The position numbers and the translations under genes are program-made. DNA of 64,000 nt. Origin: Paracoccus ravus (lineage in GTDB: Bacteria; Pseudomonadota; Alphaproteobacteria; Rhodobacterales; Rhodobacteraceae). The notes below the pieces were generated by a model that ran no database searches, was not told the origin of the DNA, and worked only from the letters and a program-made list of their open reading frames with translations. Below, piece after piece: positions 48,390 to 60,593 of this stretch (position 1 is its first letter; each line of letters begins with the position of its first letter). Where the stretch lies: contig NZ_SDEB01000007.1 in assembly GCF_004522175.1 (NCBI RefSeq), forward strand, positions 112,716 to 176,715, in the 5' to 3' direction.

Positions 48390-49039
48390 CAGTTTTGGGA
48401 CAGGTGGCGAAGCCCGTGGGTCACATCGGCCCGGACCGCAAGCCGCAGCCCCGGCTCATCCCCGGCCCTGAGCGAGGCGAGGATCATGCGGTGATGGCGC
48501 GGCGGCTCCTGCCGCTTCACCCGCCCGTAAAGCGCCCGCATCGTCGGCCCCAATTGCAGCCAGACCGTTTCGAGGATCGCCAGCATCGCCGGAGCCTGCG
48601 CCCGCAGATAGAGCGTGCGGTGAAATTCCAGATTGGTGCGGATGTAGCCGACCGCGTCATGCGCCTCGGCGGCCTCGCCAATGGCCGCGTTGATCAGCGC
48701 CAACCGGTCGATCAGAGCCTGATGCGCGCGGGGCAGCGCGCGGGTCGCCAGTTCCGGCTCGATCAGGGCGCGAAGTGCTGCAAGCTCCTCGATGCGCTCG
48801 ACGGAAAGTTCCGGCGTGGTGATCCGCCCCGAGGAGGACAGCGTCAGGGCCCCTTCCGCCACCAGTCGCCGCACCGCCTCGCGGGCAGGCGTCATCGAGA
48901 CGCGATGCTCGGCCGCCAGTCCGCGCAGGGTCAGGGGCTGTCCGGGCGGCAGCAAGCCCAGCATGATACGACCGCGCAGATTGCGGTACAGCCGCTCATG
49001 GGCCGAGCTTTCCGAGGTTCTGGGGGCCGAGATATTCAT
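48389..49039 (-). CDS. GntR-family (FadR/FCD subgroup) transcriptional regulator
   Basis: A 216-residue regulator with an N-terminal winged HTH (LRGLAAEHRVSMTPAREAVRRL) and a C-terminal FCD helical ligand domain (ELAALRALIEPELATRAL, then RTNLEFHRTLYLRA with metal-binding-type residues). FadR-type regulators sense small organic acids. The target genes are unknown; the adjacent genes do not suggest one. Confidence 0.9.
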   Translation of the reverse strand: MNISAPRTSESSAHERLYRNLRGRIMLGLLPPGQPLTLRGLAAEHRVSMTPAREAVRRLVAEGALTLSSSGRITTPELSVERIEELAALRALIEPELATRALPRAHQALIDRLALINAAIGEAAEAHDAVGYIRTNLEFHRTLYLRAQAPAMLAILETVWLQLGPTMRALYGRVKRQEPPRHHRMILASLRAGDEPGLRLAVRADVTHGLRHLSQN

Positions 49040-49078
49040 TCCACACCTGTGATCACAATCCCCGCCAAGGTCAATGCG

Positions 49079-49774
49079 TCATTCTTCGAAACGCCAGGCC
49101 ATCAACTCGTGTCCATGCTTCTTCAGCCAGCCGCGCTGGATCTGATAGCCGGGATAAAGTCGCTCGGTCGCGGCCCAGAAGGCGGCCGAGTGGTCCATAT
49201 GGGCGAGATGGGCGACCTCATGCGCCGCGACATAGTCCAGCACCTCGCGCGGCGCCATGGCAAGCCGCCACGAGAACATCAGCCGCCCGTCTTGCGTGCA
49301 ACTGCCCCATCGCGACCGCGTGTCCCGCAGGGCCAGAGCACGGAACGGCCGCCCCAGCCTTGCCGCGTGGCGGTCACAGGCGGGAACCAGACGGGAATGG
49401 GCCAGATGCTTCAGAAAGGCCGCGACCACGGTGCCGACCGGCCGCCCCTTGGGGACCAGCAGCAGGTCGCCCTCGATCCGGACCGAGCGGGTGGCGGCCG
49501 GGGTGATCGCATAGGGCACACCCTCGACCGGCAGCATCGCGTCAGGCTGGACCAGGGCCAAAGGCGTCATCTCGGCGCGGACCCGGCGTAGCCATTCGGC
49601 GCGGGATTGCGCGAAGGCGCGGCCCTCGGTCAGACTGGCGCGCAGAGGCAGGGTCAGGACCACCTGCCCCTCGGCCCGCGTGACCCGCAACGTCATGCGC
49701 CTTGCGCGCGACGAGCGGCGCAGCAGCACCGAAATATCGCCTCCGACCAAAATCCGTTCGTCACCCTGACCCAT
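49079..49774 (-). CDS. YgjP/SprT-like metallopeptidase domain protein
   Basis: A 231-residue protein of the DUF45/YgjP group. HEVAH starts at H185, with H195 (HMDHSAAFW) as third zinc ligand. Before it RDTRSRWGSCTQDGRLMFSW is the family signature. The substrate is unknown; a role near RNA or DNA metabolism has been proposed for the family. Confidence 0.88.
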   Translation of the reverse strand: MGQGDERILVGGDISVLLRRSSRARRMTLRVTRAEGQVVLTLPLRASLTEGRAFAQSRAEWLRRVRAEMTPLALVQPDAMLPVEGVPYAITPAATRSVRIEGDLLLVPKGRPVGTVVAAFLKHLAHSRLVPACDRHAARLGRPFRALALRDTRSRWGSCTQDGRLMFSWRLAMAPREVLDYVAAHEVAHLAHMDHSAAFWAATERLYPGYQIQRGWLKKHGHELMAWRFEE

Positions 49775-49913
49775 GGCCTTGAACCTGCTTGCGTCCCTCG
49801 TTACCTATTGCGCCTTGACCGATGCCCGCGCGCAAGGGAAAAGGCTTTGACAGCCTGCGCCTCCTGTGGCAGGGGACAGCGGATTTATCTAACTGCGGCG
49901 GAAAGAGAAGACC

Positions 49914-50237
49914 ATGCCCAAAGAGGAATGGGGCACCAAGCGCCTGTGCCCCCACTGTGCGACCCGCTTCTACGATCTGAACAATGACCCGATGACCTGC
50001 CCGGCCTGTGGCAATGTCATCACGCTCGAAGCCCTGACCAACGGACGCTCGCGCTCGTTGATCTCGGAAAAAACCGCCTCGCGCGGCGAGGACCAGAATG
50101 ACCTGGTCGATGACGAGGATCTGGACGACGACGCCGATGGCGGCGATCTGGACGATGATCTGCTGGATGACGACGATGATGATGGCGACGTGTCGCTGGA
50201 CGACATCGCCGATGTCTCGGATTCGGACGAAGACTGA
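49914..50237 (+). CDS. TIGR02300-type zinc-ribbon protein with Asp-rich tail
   Basis: A 107-residue protein. CPHCATRFYDLNNDPMTCPAC (split as two CxxC pairs) is a zinc ribbon characteristic of the alphaproteobacterial TIGR02300 family. The last 45 residues are almost entirely Asp/Glu (DDEDLDDDADGGDLDDD). It may bind basic proteins or RNA polymerase; the function is not known. Purine-rich RBS (GGAAAGAGAAG). Confidence 0.88.
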   Translation: MPKEEWGTKRLCPHCATRFYDLNNDPMTCPACGNVITLEALTNGRSRSLISEKTASRGEDQNDLVDDEDLDDDADGGDLDDDLLDDDDDDGDVSLDDIADVSDSDED

Positions 50238-50265
50238 TCTGGCCGCGACCTGCGGAAAAGATCTG

Positions 50266-50299
50266 AAAACCCCGGCCGCACAGCGACCGGGGTTTTTTT
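50266..50299 (+). terminator. terminator of the TIGR02300 gene
   Basis: AAAACCCCGG/CCGGGGTTTT (10 bp, 11-base loop) followed by TTT, 28 bases past the stop. Confidence 0.88.
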
Positions 50300-50335
50300 A
50301 TGCGGGTTTTTTCGGGCGAGGCGGCCGCAGCCATG

Positions 50336-50359
50336 AAAAAGGGCACCCAATGGGTGCCC
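50336..50359 (-). terminator. terminator of carD
   Basis: Minus strand GGGCACCC/GGGTGCCC with a short loop followed by five T residues (A-run 50336-50340 on plus). It lies about 20 bases past the carD stop. Confidence 0.88.
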
Positions 50360-50380
50360 TGTCGCGGCAGTCTAAAGACC

Positions 50381-50890
50381 TCAGGCCGCGCGCGTCACCA
50401 AGACGGCATCGACCTTTTTCTGCGCACCGGCCTCGTCCATGCCGCTGACGGCGGCGACTTCGCGGGTCAGGCGATCAAGGGCTGCCTCGTAAAGCTGACG
50501 CTCGGAATAGGATTGCTCGCGCTGGTCGTCGCTGCGATGCAGGTCGCGCACGACTTCGGCAATGGACATCAGGTCGCCCGAATTGATCTTTTGCTCGTAT
50601 TCCTGGGCGCGGCGCGACCACATCGCACGCTTCACCCGCGCCTTGCCTTTCAGCGTTGCCAGCGCCTGTTCCACCAGATCCGGGGTCGAGAGCCCACGCA
50701 TCCCGATTTCGGACGCGCGCGCGGTGGGCACGCGCAGGGTCATCTTGTCTTTCTCGAACGAGATCACGAACATCTCGAGACGCAGTCCGGCAACTTCCTG
50801 CTCTTCGATCGAAACGATACGTCCCACGCCATGCGTCGGATACACCACGAAATCATCGGGGCGGAATTCGGTCTTCTTGGCTTTCGACAT
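50381..50890 (-). CDS. carD: CarD-family RNA polymerase-binding regulator (CdnL)
   Basis: A 169-residue essential-type transcription factor. The N-terminal Tudor-like domain binds the beta subunit (FRPDDFVVYPTHGVGRIVSIE). A helical C-terminal domain (KARVKRAMWSRRAQEYEQKI) touches DNA upstream of -10. It stabilises open complexes at rRNA and other promoters. The ATG at 50890 has AAGGAAG upstream; the 16 in-frame codons before it do not resemble CarD. Own terminator. Confidence 0.95.
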   Translation of the reverse strand: MSKAKKTEFRPDDFVVYPTHGVGRIVSIEEQEVAGLRLEMFVISFEKDKMTLRVPTARASEIGMRGLSTPDLVEQALATLKGKARVKRAMWSRRAQEYEQKINSGDLMSIAEVVRDLHRSDDQREQSYSERQLYEAALDRLTREVAAVSGMDEAGAQKKVDAVLVTRAA

Positions 50891-51241
50891 TGAGCTTCCT
50901 TCACAGCGACGCCACATTTCGGCGCAAAAAGCCCACAAGGCGGGCTCACCCGACCTTTTGGGCCACCAATGTTTTTATGCATCCCCGACCGGGCAGAGGT
51001 CAGGACAAGGCAGCATCGCCCTCGGACCGCGTGAGCAGCCTGAACGGCGATTTATTGCAGGAATGTATCACAAAATCCGGTCTGAATCAAAGCCGCGCTG
51101 GCAATTGTCATCGAGAGCGCCCGGGAGGAAAATTTACCAAACAAATCAGCACAATGAGCGAAAATACCGGGAACATGCAAAGACCGGAACGCCCGAATCA
51201 CGGGCATTCCGGCGTGGAAATCCGATTTCGTGACGTGACGA
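50891..51241. other. intergenic region between carD and fdxA
   Basis: 351 bases with the carD promoter region at the left and the fdxA 3' hairpin (51184-51212) at the right. I see no convincing ORF or RNA gene. A purine-rich AGGAGGAA-like stretch near 51124-51132 precedes no usable start on the plus strand. Confidence 0.55.
51184..51212 (-). terminator. 3' hairpin of fdxA
   Basis: CCGGAACGCCCG/CGGGCATTCCGG (12 bp with one C-A mismatch, 5-base loop), about 30 bases past the fdxA stop on the minus strand. The following T-tract (TCTTTG) is weak. Confidence 0.6.
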
Positions 51242-51580
51242 TCAATCGCCCTCGCCCGGGGCCTCCGAGAAATATTTCTCAAGCTTGCCGGACTGGCCGT
51301 CCATCTCGGCATAGCCGGGCATCGGCTCCTTCTTGCGGGTGATGACCGGCCATTGCTCCGAGTATTTGCGGTTGAACTCGACCCATTTCTCCATATCCGG
51401 CTCGGTATCGGGGCGGATCGCGTCAGCCGGGCATTCCGGTTCGCAGACGCCGCAATCGATGCATTCGTCGGGATGGATGACCAGCGTGTTTTCACCCTCG
51501 TAGAAGCAATCCACGGGGCACACCTCCACGCAGTCGGTGTATTTGCACATGATGCAGTTATCGGTGACGACGTAGGTCAT
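51242..51580 (-). CDS. fdxA: 7Fe ferredoxin FdxA
   Basis: A 112-residue ferredoxin with one 3Fe-4S and one 4Fe-4S cluster. Cysteines at 9, 12, 17, 21, 25, 40, 43, 46 and 50 fit the Azotobacter FdI-type pattern ([27 protein letters not shown]). The conserved C-terminal tail [18 protein letters not shown] is present. It acts as a low-potential electron carrier in the cytoplasm. It could serve the P450 at 6.9 kb, but nothing in the sequence links them. Confidence 0.96.
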   Translation of the reverse strand: MTYVVTDNCIMCKYTDCVEVCPVDCFYEGENTLVIHPDECIDCGVCEPECPADAIRPDTEPDMEKWVEFNRKYSEQWPVITRKKEPMPGYAEMDGQSGKLEKYFSEAPGEGD

Positions 51581-51738
51581 GGCGGCAAGCTATCCTGTAT
51601 CTTGCCGGCTAGTTACGCTTGCAGCCCGGATCATGCAAGGCCGCAGGACGGGAAAAGACCCCAATCGTTCCGTGACAGGACCGCAAGGAAATGCTTTCGT
51701 GCTTCGCGGCGAATGGGGGAAAAACTTCCCCCGCCGTT

Positions 51739-52013
51739 TCAGCCGTCCAGCTCTTCGTAAAGCGCCGTCGCCACGCTGGCCGAACCCCGCCTTTCGCCCA
51801 GATCGAGGACGCGCAGAACCCTGACCCTGCCATGCGCCGAGACCGTCACGGTATCACCATGACGGACCGTCTGCGCAGGTTTCAGGCATGGGTTGCCGTT
51901 GAGCCGGATCCCGCCGCGGCCGATCGCATCGGCGGCAAGGGTGCGGGTCCGGAACAGACGGGCGTGATGCAGCCAGCGATCAAGGCGAAGGCCGGCTGCA
52001 GCATCGGTTTGGC

Positions 52014-52017
<4 letters not shown>
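51739..52017 (-). CDS. S4-domain RNA-binding protein (Hsp15-like)
   Basis: A 92-residue S4-fold protein (LRLDRWLHHARLFRTRTLAA, then GGIRLNGNPC, then VRHGDTVTV). Hsp15 binds stalled 50S-nascent-chain complexes; this one lacks the long basic tail. Its ATG overlaps the helicase stop (ATGA), as is usual for this pair in alphaproteobacteria. Confidence 0.9.
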
Positions 52018-54929
<2,912 letters not shown>

Positions 54930-54930
54930 G

Positions 54931-55623
54931 TCAGGCGTCCGTGCCCTTCGTCTTGTTTTCCAGACGCTGCACCGCGTCGGCCGCATCTTCCTGATGCGGG
55001 TGGATCTTGAGGCTCGCGCGATACGCCTTCAGCGCCTTCGCGTCATCCCCCAATTCCTCTGACATGGTTCCCAACTGCGTCAGCGCGGGGAAATGGCGCG
55101 GCTCGAGCGCCAGCGCCTGAATCATGTCCGAGATCGCCGGTCCCATATCCCCGTTCAGGTAAAGCGCCACCCCGCGCAGATACCAACCCGCGGCGAAATC
55201 CGGGGCATGATCGGTGAGCGCGGTCAGATGCCCGATGGCTGCCTCAAGCTCGCCCCCATCCAGAGCGGCTTCTCCGCGCTTGTAGAGCAGATCCATTGCC
55301 GCAGAACCCGAGCGCGACCAGATGCGCAGGATATCCGTTTCCGCCCGCGCCCAGGTCTCGCCCTCGGTCTGGGCCAATTCGGCGAAGAGCAGATCCAGGT
55401 CCTCGCGTTCACGCAGCCGCGCCTCGGCGGTTCGGTCCTCGGGCTCGGCGGGCGTCAAGGCCGCGCTCGGCGGCTCGGGCGCCGCAGGCCCGCTTTCCGG
55501 CGCTGGCAGATCCGGCGCGGGCAGCGGCACGTCTGACTGCCCCAGCGCCATATGTGGCAGGGCCAGCGACAGGCTTAACACTGTCGCTACGGCAATCTGG
55601 TAATGGGACTCTAGCCAACGCAT
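54931..55623 (-). CDS. exported TPR protein
   Basis: A 230-residue protein with a signal peptide (IAVATVLSLSLALPHMALG) and a Pro/Ala/Glu-rich linker (30-70). Three to four TPR repeats follow (DLLYKRGEAALDGGELEAAI; AGWYLRGVALYLNGDMGPAI; ALTQLGTMSEELGDDAKAL). It mediates protein interactions in the periplasm; partner unknown. Its stop is one base from the helicase start. The start MRWLESHYQ (55623) is preferred to one ten codons upstream. Confidence 0.85.
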   Translation of the reverse strand: MRWLESHYQIAVATVLSLSLALPHMALGQSDVPLPAPDLPAPESGPAAPEPPSAALTPAEPEDRTAEARLREREDLDLLFAELAQTEGETWARAETDILRIWSRSGSAAMDLLYKRGEAALDGGELEAAIGHLTALTDHAPDFAAGWYLRGVALYLNGDMGPAISDMIQALALEPRHFPALTQLGTMSEELGDDAKALKAYRASLKIHPHQEDAADAVQRLENKTKGTDA

Positions 55624-55682
55624 ATCCACTATGTAACTTTCACACCCACTCATTTCCAGATACGGGCATCGGAGAAAATATC

Positions 55683-55967
55683 ATGAGCAAAGTGGTCGAA
55701 GCGGCTGTCGCCGCGCTGGATCCGAAAGCCAAGGGCTTCGACGGCACTGCCAAATTCGTCATCGAGGGCGAAGGCAGCGTCTATATCGACGAGAACGGCG
55801 CACGCGCCGCCGACGACGAGGCCGATGTCACCCTGACCGCCAGCCGCGAAACCTTCGAGGGTCTGCTGAACGGCGAAGTCAATCCGACCATGGCCTTCAT
55901 GTCGGGCAAGCTGAAGGTCGATGGCTCGATGGGAATGGCGATGAAGCTCGGGACCCTGCTTGGCTGA
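55683..55967 (+). CDS. SCP2 sterol-binding-domain protein
   Basis: A 94-residue single-domain SCP2/SterolCarrier fold (KFVIEGEGSVYIDENG, then DVTLTASRETFEGLLNGEVN, then AFMSGKLKVDGSMGMAMKL). It binds hydrophobic ligands such as acyl chains. The next gene, a lipase-like hydrolase, begins 7 bases after its stop, so a shared lipid substrate is plausible. Confidence 0.9.
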   Translation: MSKVVEAAVAALDPKAKGFDGTAKFVIEGEGSVYIDENGARAADDEADVTLTASRETFEGLLNGEVNPTMAFMSGKLKVDGSMGMAMKLGTLLG

Positions 55968-55974
55968 TCCCGCA

Positions 55975-56922
55975 ATGGGGGATGCCCCCTTTCACAGCCT
56001 GCCGGGAGATCCGGCATCCTCCGCGCGCTGCTTCTGGCTGCGCGCTGATGACGGACTGCGGATCCGGGCGGGCCACTGGCCTGCCCGCGAGGCGGCGGGA
56101 ACCGTCCTGCTTTTTCCCGGCCGCACCGAATATGTCGAGAAATACAACGAACTTGCGCTGGAACTGAATGCCGCCGGGTATCATGTCCTGACTCTGGACT
56201 GGCGCGGACAGGGGCTTTCCGACCGGCTGATCGCAGATCCCCGGCCGGGCCATGTCCATGCCTTCCGGGACTATCAGCGCGATGTCGTGGAACTGCTGGT
56301 CACCGCCGGAGAGATGTCCCTGCCCCGGCCCTGGCATCTCTTGGCCCATTCCATGGGCGGGGCCATTGGCCTTGCCGCGATGCAGGACGGGATGCCGGTC
56401 AGCAGTGCGGCCTTTTCGGCGCCGATGTGGGGCCTCGGCCTGTCGCGCGCCACGATCGCGCTGGCGCGGGTGGTAACGACCATTGCCCGGCATCTGGGCC
56501 ATGCCGAGCGGGCAGCACCGCGTTCGGGCGGCTATGAGCCTCTGGTCCTGAAGCGGACCTTTCACGAAAATTTGCTGACTTCGGACGGGACGCGTTTCGG
56601 GCGCATGATCGCCGAAGCGGCCGCTTGGCCCGAGCTTGCGATCGGCGGCGTCACCAATCACTGGCTTGCCGAGGCCCTGGCCGAATGCCGCAGGTTGGCG
56701 CCATTGCCCGCGCCCGATGTTCCGACGCTGGTCGGATTGGGCAGCGACGAGCGCATCGTCTCGGCCGAGGCGATCCGACAGCGGGTCGAGCGCTGGCCCG
56801 AGGCAAGGCTGATGCTTCTGCCCGGCGCGCGGCATGAACCGCTGATGGAACGTGACCGCATCAGGACGCCTTTCGTTCAGGCCATCATCGCGCATTTCGC
56901 TGGCGCCACGCGGCAGGGCTGA
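55975..56922 (+). CDS. alpha/beta hydrolase, monoacylglycerol lipase/lysophospholipase-like
   Basis: A 315-residue serine hydrolase of the PldB/YMGL type. RTEYVEKYNELALELNAAGY and LDWRGQGLSDR are typical. The nucleophile is in LLAHSMGGAIGL. Asp and His lie near the C terminus (GLGSDERIVS; LPGARHEPLMERD). An in-frame TTG five codons earlier is an alternative start; neither has a strong RBS. Probably co-transcribed with the SCP2 gene. Confidence 0.88.
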   Translation: MGDAPFHSLPGDPASSARCFWLRADDGLRIRAGHWPAREAAGTVLLFPGRTEYVEKYNELALELNAAGYHVLTLDWRGQGLSDRLIADPRPGHVHAFRDYQRDVVELLVTAGEMSLPRPWHLLAHSMGGAIGLAAMQDGMPVSSAAFSAPMWGLGLSRATIALARVVTTIARHLGHAERAAPRSGGYEPLVLKRTFHENLLTSDGTRFGRMIAEAAAWPELAIGGVTNHWLAEALAECRRLAPLPAPDVPTLVGLGSDERIVSAEAIRQRVERWPEARLMLLPGARHEPLMERDRIRTPFVQAIIAHFAGATRQG

Positions 56923-56998
56923 AACCGGGCGGGCGCATCCACGGGTTGCGGGTTCGACGCGAAAAGGTCAAATCTTGCAGCAACCGAAAGGAATGACC

Positions 56999-58864
56999 AT
57001 GACCAGTCTCGCCCCGATTCGCCCCGTTGCGCCCCTGCCTGCACACCCGCTGCCGCGTGACCAGAACGCGCTTCACGCCGCGAATTCCGCCCCCGATCTG
57101 GGCGCGCTGCCGGATTGGGATCTGACCGACCTCTACCCGGCCCCCGATGCACCCGAGCTTGCCGCCGACATGGCTGAACTGCGTCTGGCCTGCTGCCAGT
57201 TCTCGCGCGATTACGAGGGGCGGCTGGCTTCGCTCGAAGGGCCGCAGATGCTGGAATGCATCGAGCGGTATCAGCGGATCGATCTGCTGGCCGGGCGGAT
57301 CATGTCCTATGCGGGGCTGCGATATTACCAGAACACCATGGACGGTGCCCGCGCCAAGCAGATGGGCGACCTGCAGGACCAGATCACCGAGCATACGACA
57401 AAGCTTGTCTTTTTCAGCCTGGAGTTCAACCGCATCTCGGACGCACGCTATGCCGAGATCTTTGCCGCCGCAGACGGTCCAGCGCGTTACAAGCCCGTCT
57501 TCGACCGGATGCGCGCCATGCGCCCCTATCAGCTTTCGGACGAGCTTGAGCGGTTCCTGCACGACAATTCCGTCGTCGGCGCGGCCGCATGGAACCGTCT
57601 TTTCGATGAAACCACGGCCGGTCTGACCTTCATGGTCGATGGTGAGGAAATGGGGATCGAGGCCACGCTGAACCTGCTGACCGACCATAACCGCGCAAGG
57701 CGCGAGGCGGGCGCTCATGCGCTGGCCGAGGTCTTTGGCAAGAACATCAAGCTCTTCTCGCGCATCCACAATACGCTCGCCAAGGAAAAGGCGATCGAGG
57801 ACAAATGGCGCAAGATGCCCACGCCGCAGACCGCGCGGCATCTCTCGAACCATGTCGAGCCCGAAGTGGTCGAGGCCCTGCGCAACGCGGTCACCGCCGC
57901 CTATCCGCGCCTCTCGCACCGCTACTACCGTCTCAAGGCGAAATGGCTGGGCCTTGACAAGCTGCAGGTCTGGGACCGGAACGCGCCGCTCCCGACCGAG
58001 ACGCCGCGCCTGATCCCCTGGACCGAGGCCCGCGCGACCGTGCTCGACGCCTATGCCAGCTTCTCGCCCAGGCTTGCGGAACTGACGGAGCCCTTCTTTG
58101 ACCGCGGCTGGATCGATGCGGGCGTGAAACCGGGCAAGGCTCCCGGCGCTTTCGCGCATCCGACGGTAACCACGGTGCATCCCTATGTGCTACTGAACTA
58201 CCTGGGCAAGCCCCGTGACGTGATGACGCTCGCACATGAGCTGGGCCACGGCGTCCACCAGCGCCTTGCGGCGGATCAGGGCGAATTGCTGGCCTCGACG
58301 CCCCTGACCCTGGCCGAGACAGCCAGCGTCTTTGGCGAGATGCTGACCTTCCGCGCGCTTCTCGCCAGAACGACCGATCCTGCCGAGCGCAAGGCGCTGC
58401 TGGCCGGCAAGGTCGAGGACATGATCAACACGGTGGTCCGCCAGATCGCCTTCTACGATTTCGAGTGCAAACTGCATGCCGCGCGCGCCGCAGGCGAGTT
58501 GACGCCCGAGGACATCAATGCCCTGTGGATGTCGGTGCAGGCCGAATCGCTGGGCGATGCCTTCGAATTCATGCCGGGCTACGAGACCTTCTGGACCTAT
58601 GTCCCGCATTTCGTCCACTCGCCCTTCTACGTCTATGCCTATGCCTTTGGCGACGGGCTGGTGAATGCACTCTATGCCGCCTATGAGGAAGGTCTGCCGG
58701 ACTTCCAGTCGAAATATTTCGACCTGCTGTCGGCGGGCGGTTCGAAACATCACAAGGACCTGCTTGCGCCCTTCGGCCTTGACGCCTCGGATCCCGCCTT
58801 CTGGGACAAGGGGCTATCCATGATCGAAGGCTTCATCGACGAGCTTGAGGCGATGGAGGCATGA
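56999..58864 (+). CDS. pepF: oligoendopeptidase F (M3 family)
   Basis: A 621-residue cytoplasmic metallopeptidase that cuts short peptides. The zinc motif HELGH is at 413-417 (ELGHGVHQRLAADQGEL), with the downstream Glu in ETASVFGEM. The ATG at 56999 has AAGGA six bases upstream; the ATG two codons earlier is too close. Length fits PepF. Its stop overlaps the next GNAT start (ATGA). Confidence 0.94.
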   Translation: MTSLAPIRPVAPLPAHPLPRDQNALHAANSAPDLGALPDWDLTDLYPAPDAPELAADMAELRLACCQFSRDYEGRLASLEGPQMLECIERYQRIDLLAGRIMSYAGLRYYQNTMDGARAKQMGDLQDQITEHTTKLVFFSLEFNRISDARYAEIFAAADGPARYKPVFDRMRAMRPYQLSDELERFLHDNSVVGAAAWNRLFDETTAGLTFMVDGEEMGIEATLNLLTDHNRARREAGAHALAEVFGKNIKLFSRIHNTLAKEKAIEDKWRKMPTPQTARHLSNHVEPEVVEALRNAVTAAYPRLSHRYYRLKAKWLGLDKLQVWDRNAPLPTETPRLIPWTEARATVLDAYASFSPRLAELTEPFFDRGWIDAGVKPGKAPGAFAHPTVTTVHPYVLLNYLGKPRDVMTLAHELGHGVHQRLAADQGELLASTPLTLAETASVFGEMLTFRALLARTTDPAERKALLAGKVEDMINTVVRQIAFYDFECKLHAARAAGELTPEDINALWMSVQAESLGDAFEFMPGYETFWTYVPHFVHSPFYVYAYAFGDGLVNALYAAYEEGLPDFQSKYFDLLSAGGSKHHKDLLAPFGLDASDPAFWDKGLSMIEGFIDELEAMEA

Positions 58865-59358
58865 TCGCGCTCGAGCCGCTCGGTCGGCATCAGTTCGACC
58901 GGGTGGCGCATATCGCGGTCACGCCAGAGCAAGAGCCGTTCTGCGGCTCGATCACCGGCCATTTCGCGATGGACGAGCCGGATTGCGATTTCCACGGCGT
59001 GATCCGCGACGGCCAGACGGTAGGCTTCTTCAAGATCGACCGCGCCTATGCCGCCCGTTTTGATTTCGCGCGCCCCGAGGAAATCGGGCTGCGTGGCATG
59101 ATGATCGATCGCGGCGAACAGGGGCGCGGCACCGGCAAGGCCGCGATGCGCGCGCTTCGCCCCTATCTTCGGGCGCGCTACCCCGGGGCGGAGCGTTGCG
59201 TCCTGACGGTCAATATCGTGAACATGGCAGCGCGCGCGATCTATATCGCGGGCGGGTTTCGCGATGACGGCCAGTTGTTTCACGGAGGCCGGATCGGGCC
59301 GCAGCACATCCTGCGCCTGGACCTTCTGTCCCAGACCGCCGAACAGCCCCTTACCTGA
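58861..59358 (+). CDS. GNAT-family N-acetyltransferase
   Basis: A 165-residue GNAT coupled to pepF by an ATGA overlap. RGEQGRGTGKAAMRAL is the acetyl-CoA loop and NIVNMAARAIYIAGGF is the typical motif B region. The substrate is unknown. Confidence 0.85.
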   Translation: MIALEPLGRHQFDRVAHIAVTPEQEPFCGSITGHFAMDEPDCDFHGVIRDGQTVGFFKIDRAYAARFDFARPEEIGLRGMMIDRGEQGRGTGKAAMRALRPYLRARYPGAERCVLTVNIVNMAARAIYIAGGFRDDGQLFHGGRIGPQHILRLDLLSQTAEQPLT

Positions 59359-59387
59359 AACCAGCCCAGCCATCGACGGAGGACGCC

Positions 59388-60560
59388 GTGATCAGGCGCA
59401 TCTTTTCGCTCCTCATCATCCTCATCATTCTCGCGGCGGTGGCCGTTGCCGTCTGGGGCCCGGCCTATGTTGAGCGCAGTCTGAACCCGGTGACGGCACC
59501 GGCCCAAGGCTGGCCCGTCTCGCCGCAGGCTCTGGCGCTGCATGACCGGCTGGTGATCGGAGACCTGCATTCGGATGCTTTGCTTTGGGATCGAGACCTT
59601 CTGGACCCGGTGGGACGCGGCCATACCGATATTCCGCGCCTCAGGCAGGGCAATGTCGCGGTGCAGGTCTTTACCACGGTCACGAAAAGCCCGCGCGGTC
59701 AGAACTACAGCCAGAACAGCGCGGATGCGCCGGACAATATCACGCCCCTCTTCATCGGGCAGCTTCGCCCGACCCATAGCTGGTTCAGCCTCAAGGAACG
59801 CGCCTTGGCGCAGGCTGCCGCGCTGAACCGGATCGCCGAGCAAGCCCCCGAAGAGGTGGCGCTGATCCGCTCGGCAAGCGACCTGCAAAATCTGATCGAG
59901 GCGCGGCGCCAGGGGGCCAAGACCCTTGGCGCTCTTCTTGGCATGGAGGGCGCGCATCCGCTTGAGGGCAATCCCGACAATCTGCGGGTCCTTTACAGCG
60001 CGGGCTTCCGGCTGGTCGGTCTTACCCATTTCTTCGACAATGAACTGGGCGGCAGCCTGCATGGCATGGGCGGACAGGATTCCGGCCTCAGCGATTTCGG
60101 ACGCCAGGTGGTCCGCGAGGCGCAAGAGCGGCGCATGATCATCGACCTCGCCCATGCCAGCCCGCAAATGGTCCGCGATGTCCTGGCCATGCCCGGCACG
60201 CATCCGATCATCTCGCATACCGGCATCCAGAGCCATTGCAACACGCCAAGGAACCTGCCCGACGACCTGATCCGCGCCATTGCCGCCAAGGGCGGTCTGA
60301 TCGGGATCGGCTTCTGGTCCGAGGTGGTCTGCGGCGACACGCCCGCCGATATCGCACAGGCCATCGCCGCCGCCGTCGCGCTGGTCGGCGAAGATCGGGT
60401 TGCGCTGGGATCGGACTGGGACGGCTCGGTGGGCGTACCTTTCGATGCGGCGCATCTCTCGGCCCTGACCCAGGCGCTGATGGATGCCGGTCTCTCCGAG
60501 ACGCAAATTGCCAAGATCATGGGGGAAAACATGATGCGCTATCTTGCCGAGACGCTGTAG
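59388..60560 (+). CDS. membrane dipeptidase (M19 family)
   Basis: A 390-residue zinc dipeptidase. The N terminus IRRIFSLLIILIILAAVAV is a membrane anchor, so the enzyme is periplasmic. Metal and active-site motifs are GDLHSDALLWDRDL (HxD, 61-63), GMEGAHP, DLAHASPQMV, ISHTGIQSHC and GSDWDG. Renal dipeptidase fold. The GTG start has GGAGG upstream. Confidence 0.92.
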   Translation: MIRRIFSLLIILIILAAVAVAVWGPAYVERSLNPVTAPAQGWPVSPQALALHDRLVIGDLHSDALLWDRDLLDPVGRGHTDIPRLRQGNVAVQVFTTVTKSPRGQNYSQNSADAPDNITPLFIGQLRPTHSWFSLKERALAQAAALNRIAEQAPEEVALIRSASDLQNLIEARRQGAKTLGALLGMEGAHPLEGNPDNLRVLYSAGFRLVGLTHFFDNELGGSLHGMGGQDSGLSDFGRQVVREAQERRMIIDLAHASPQMVRDVLAMPGTHPIISHTGIQSHCNTPRNLPDDLIRAIAAKGGLIGIGFWSEVVCGDTPADIAQAIAAAVALVGEDRVALGSDWDGSVGVPFDAAHLSALTQALMDAGLSETQIAKIMGENMMRYLAETL

Positions 60561-60593
60561 TCGCGCCACTCTAGGTTGAAATCCGGAGGATCC

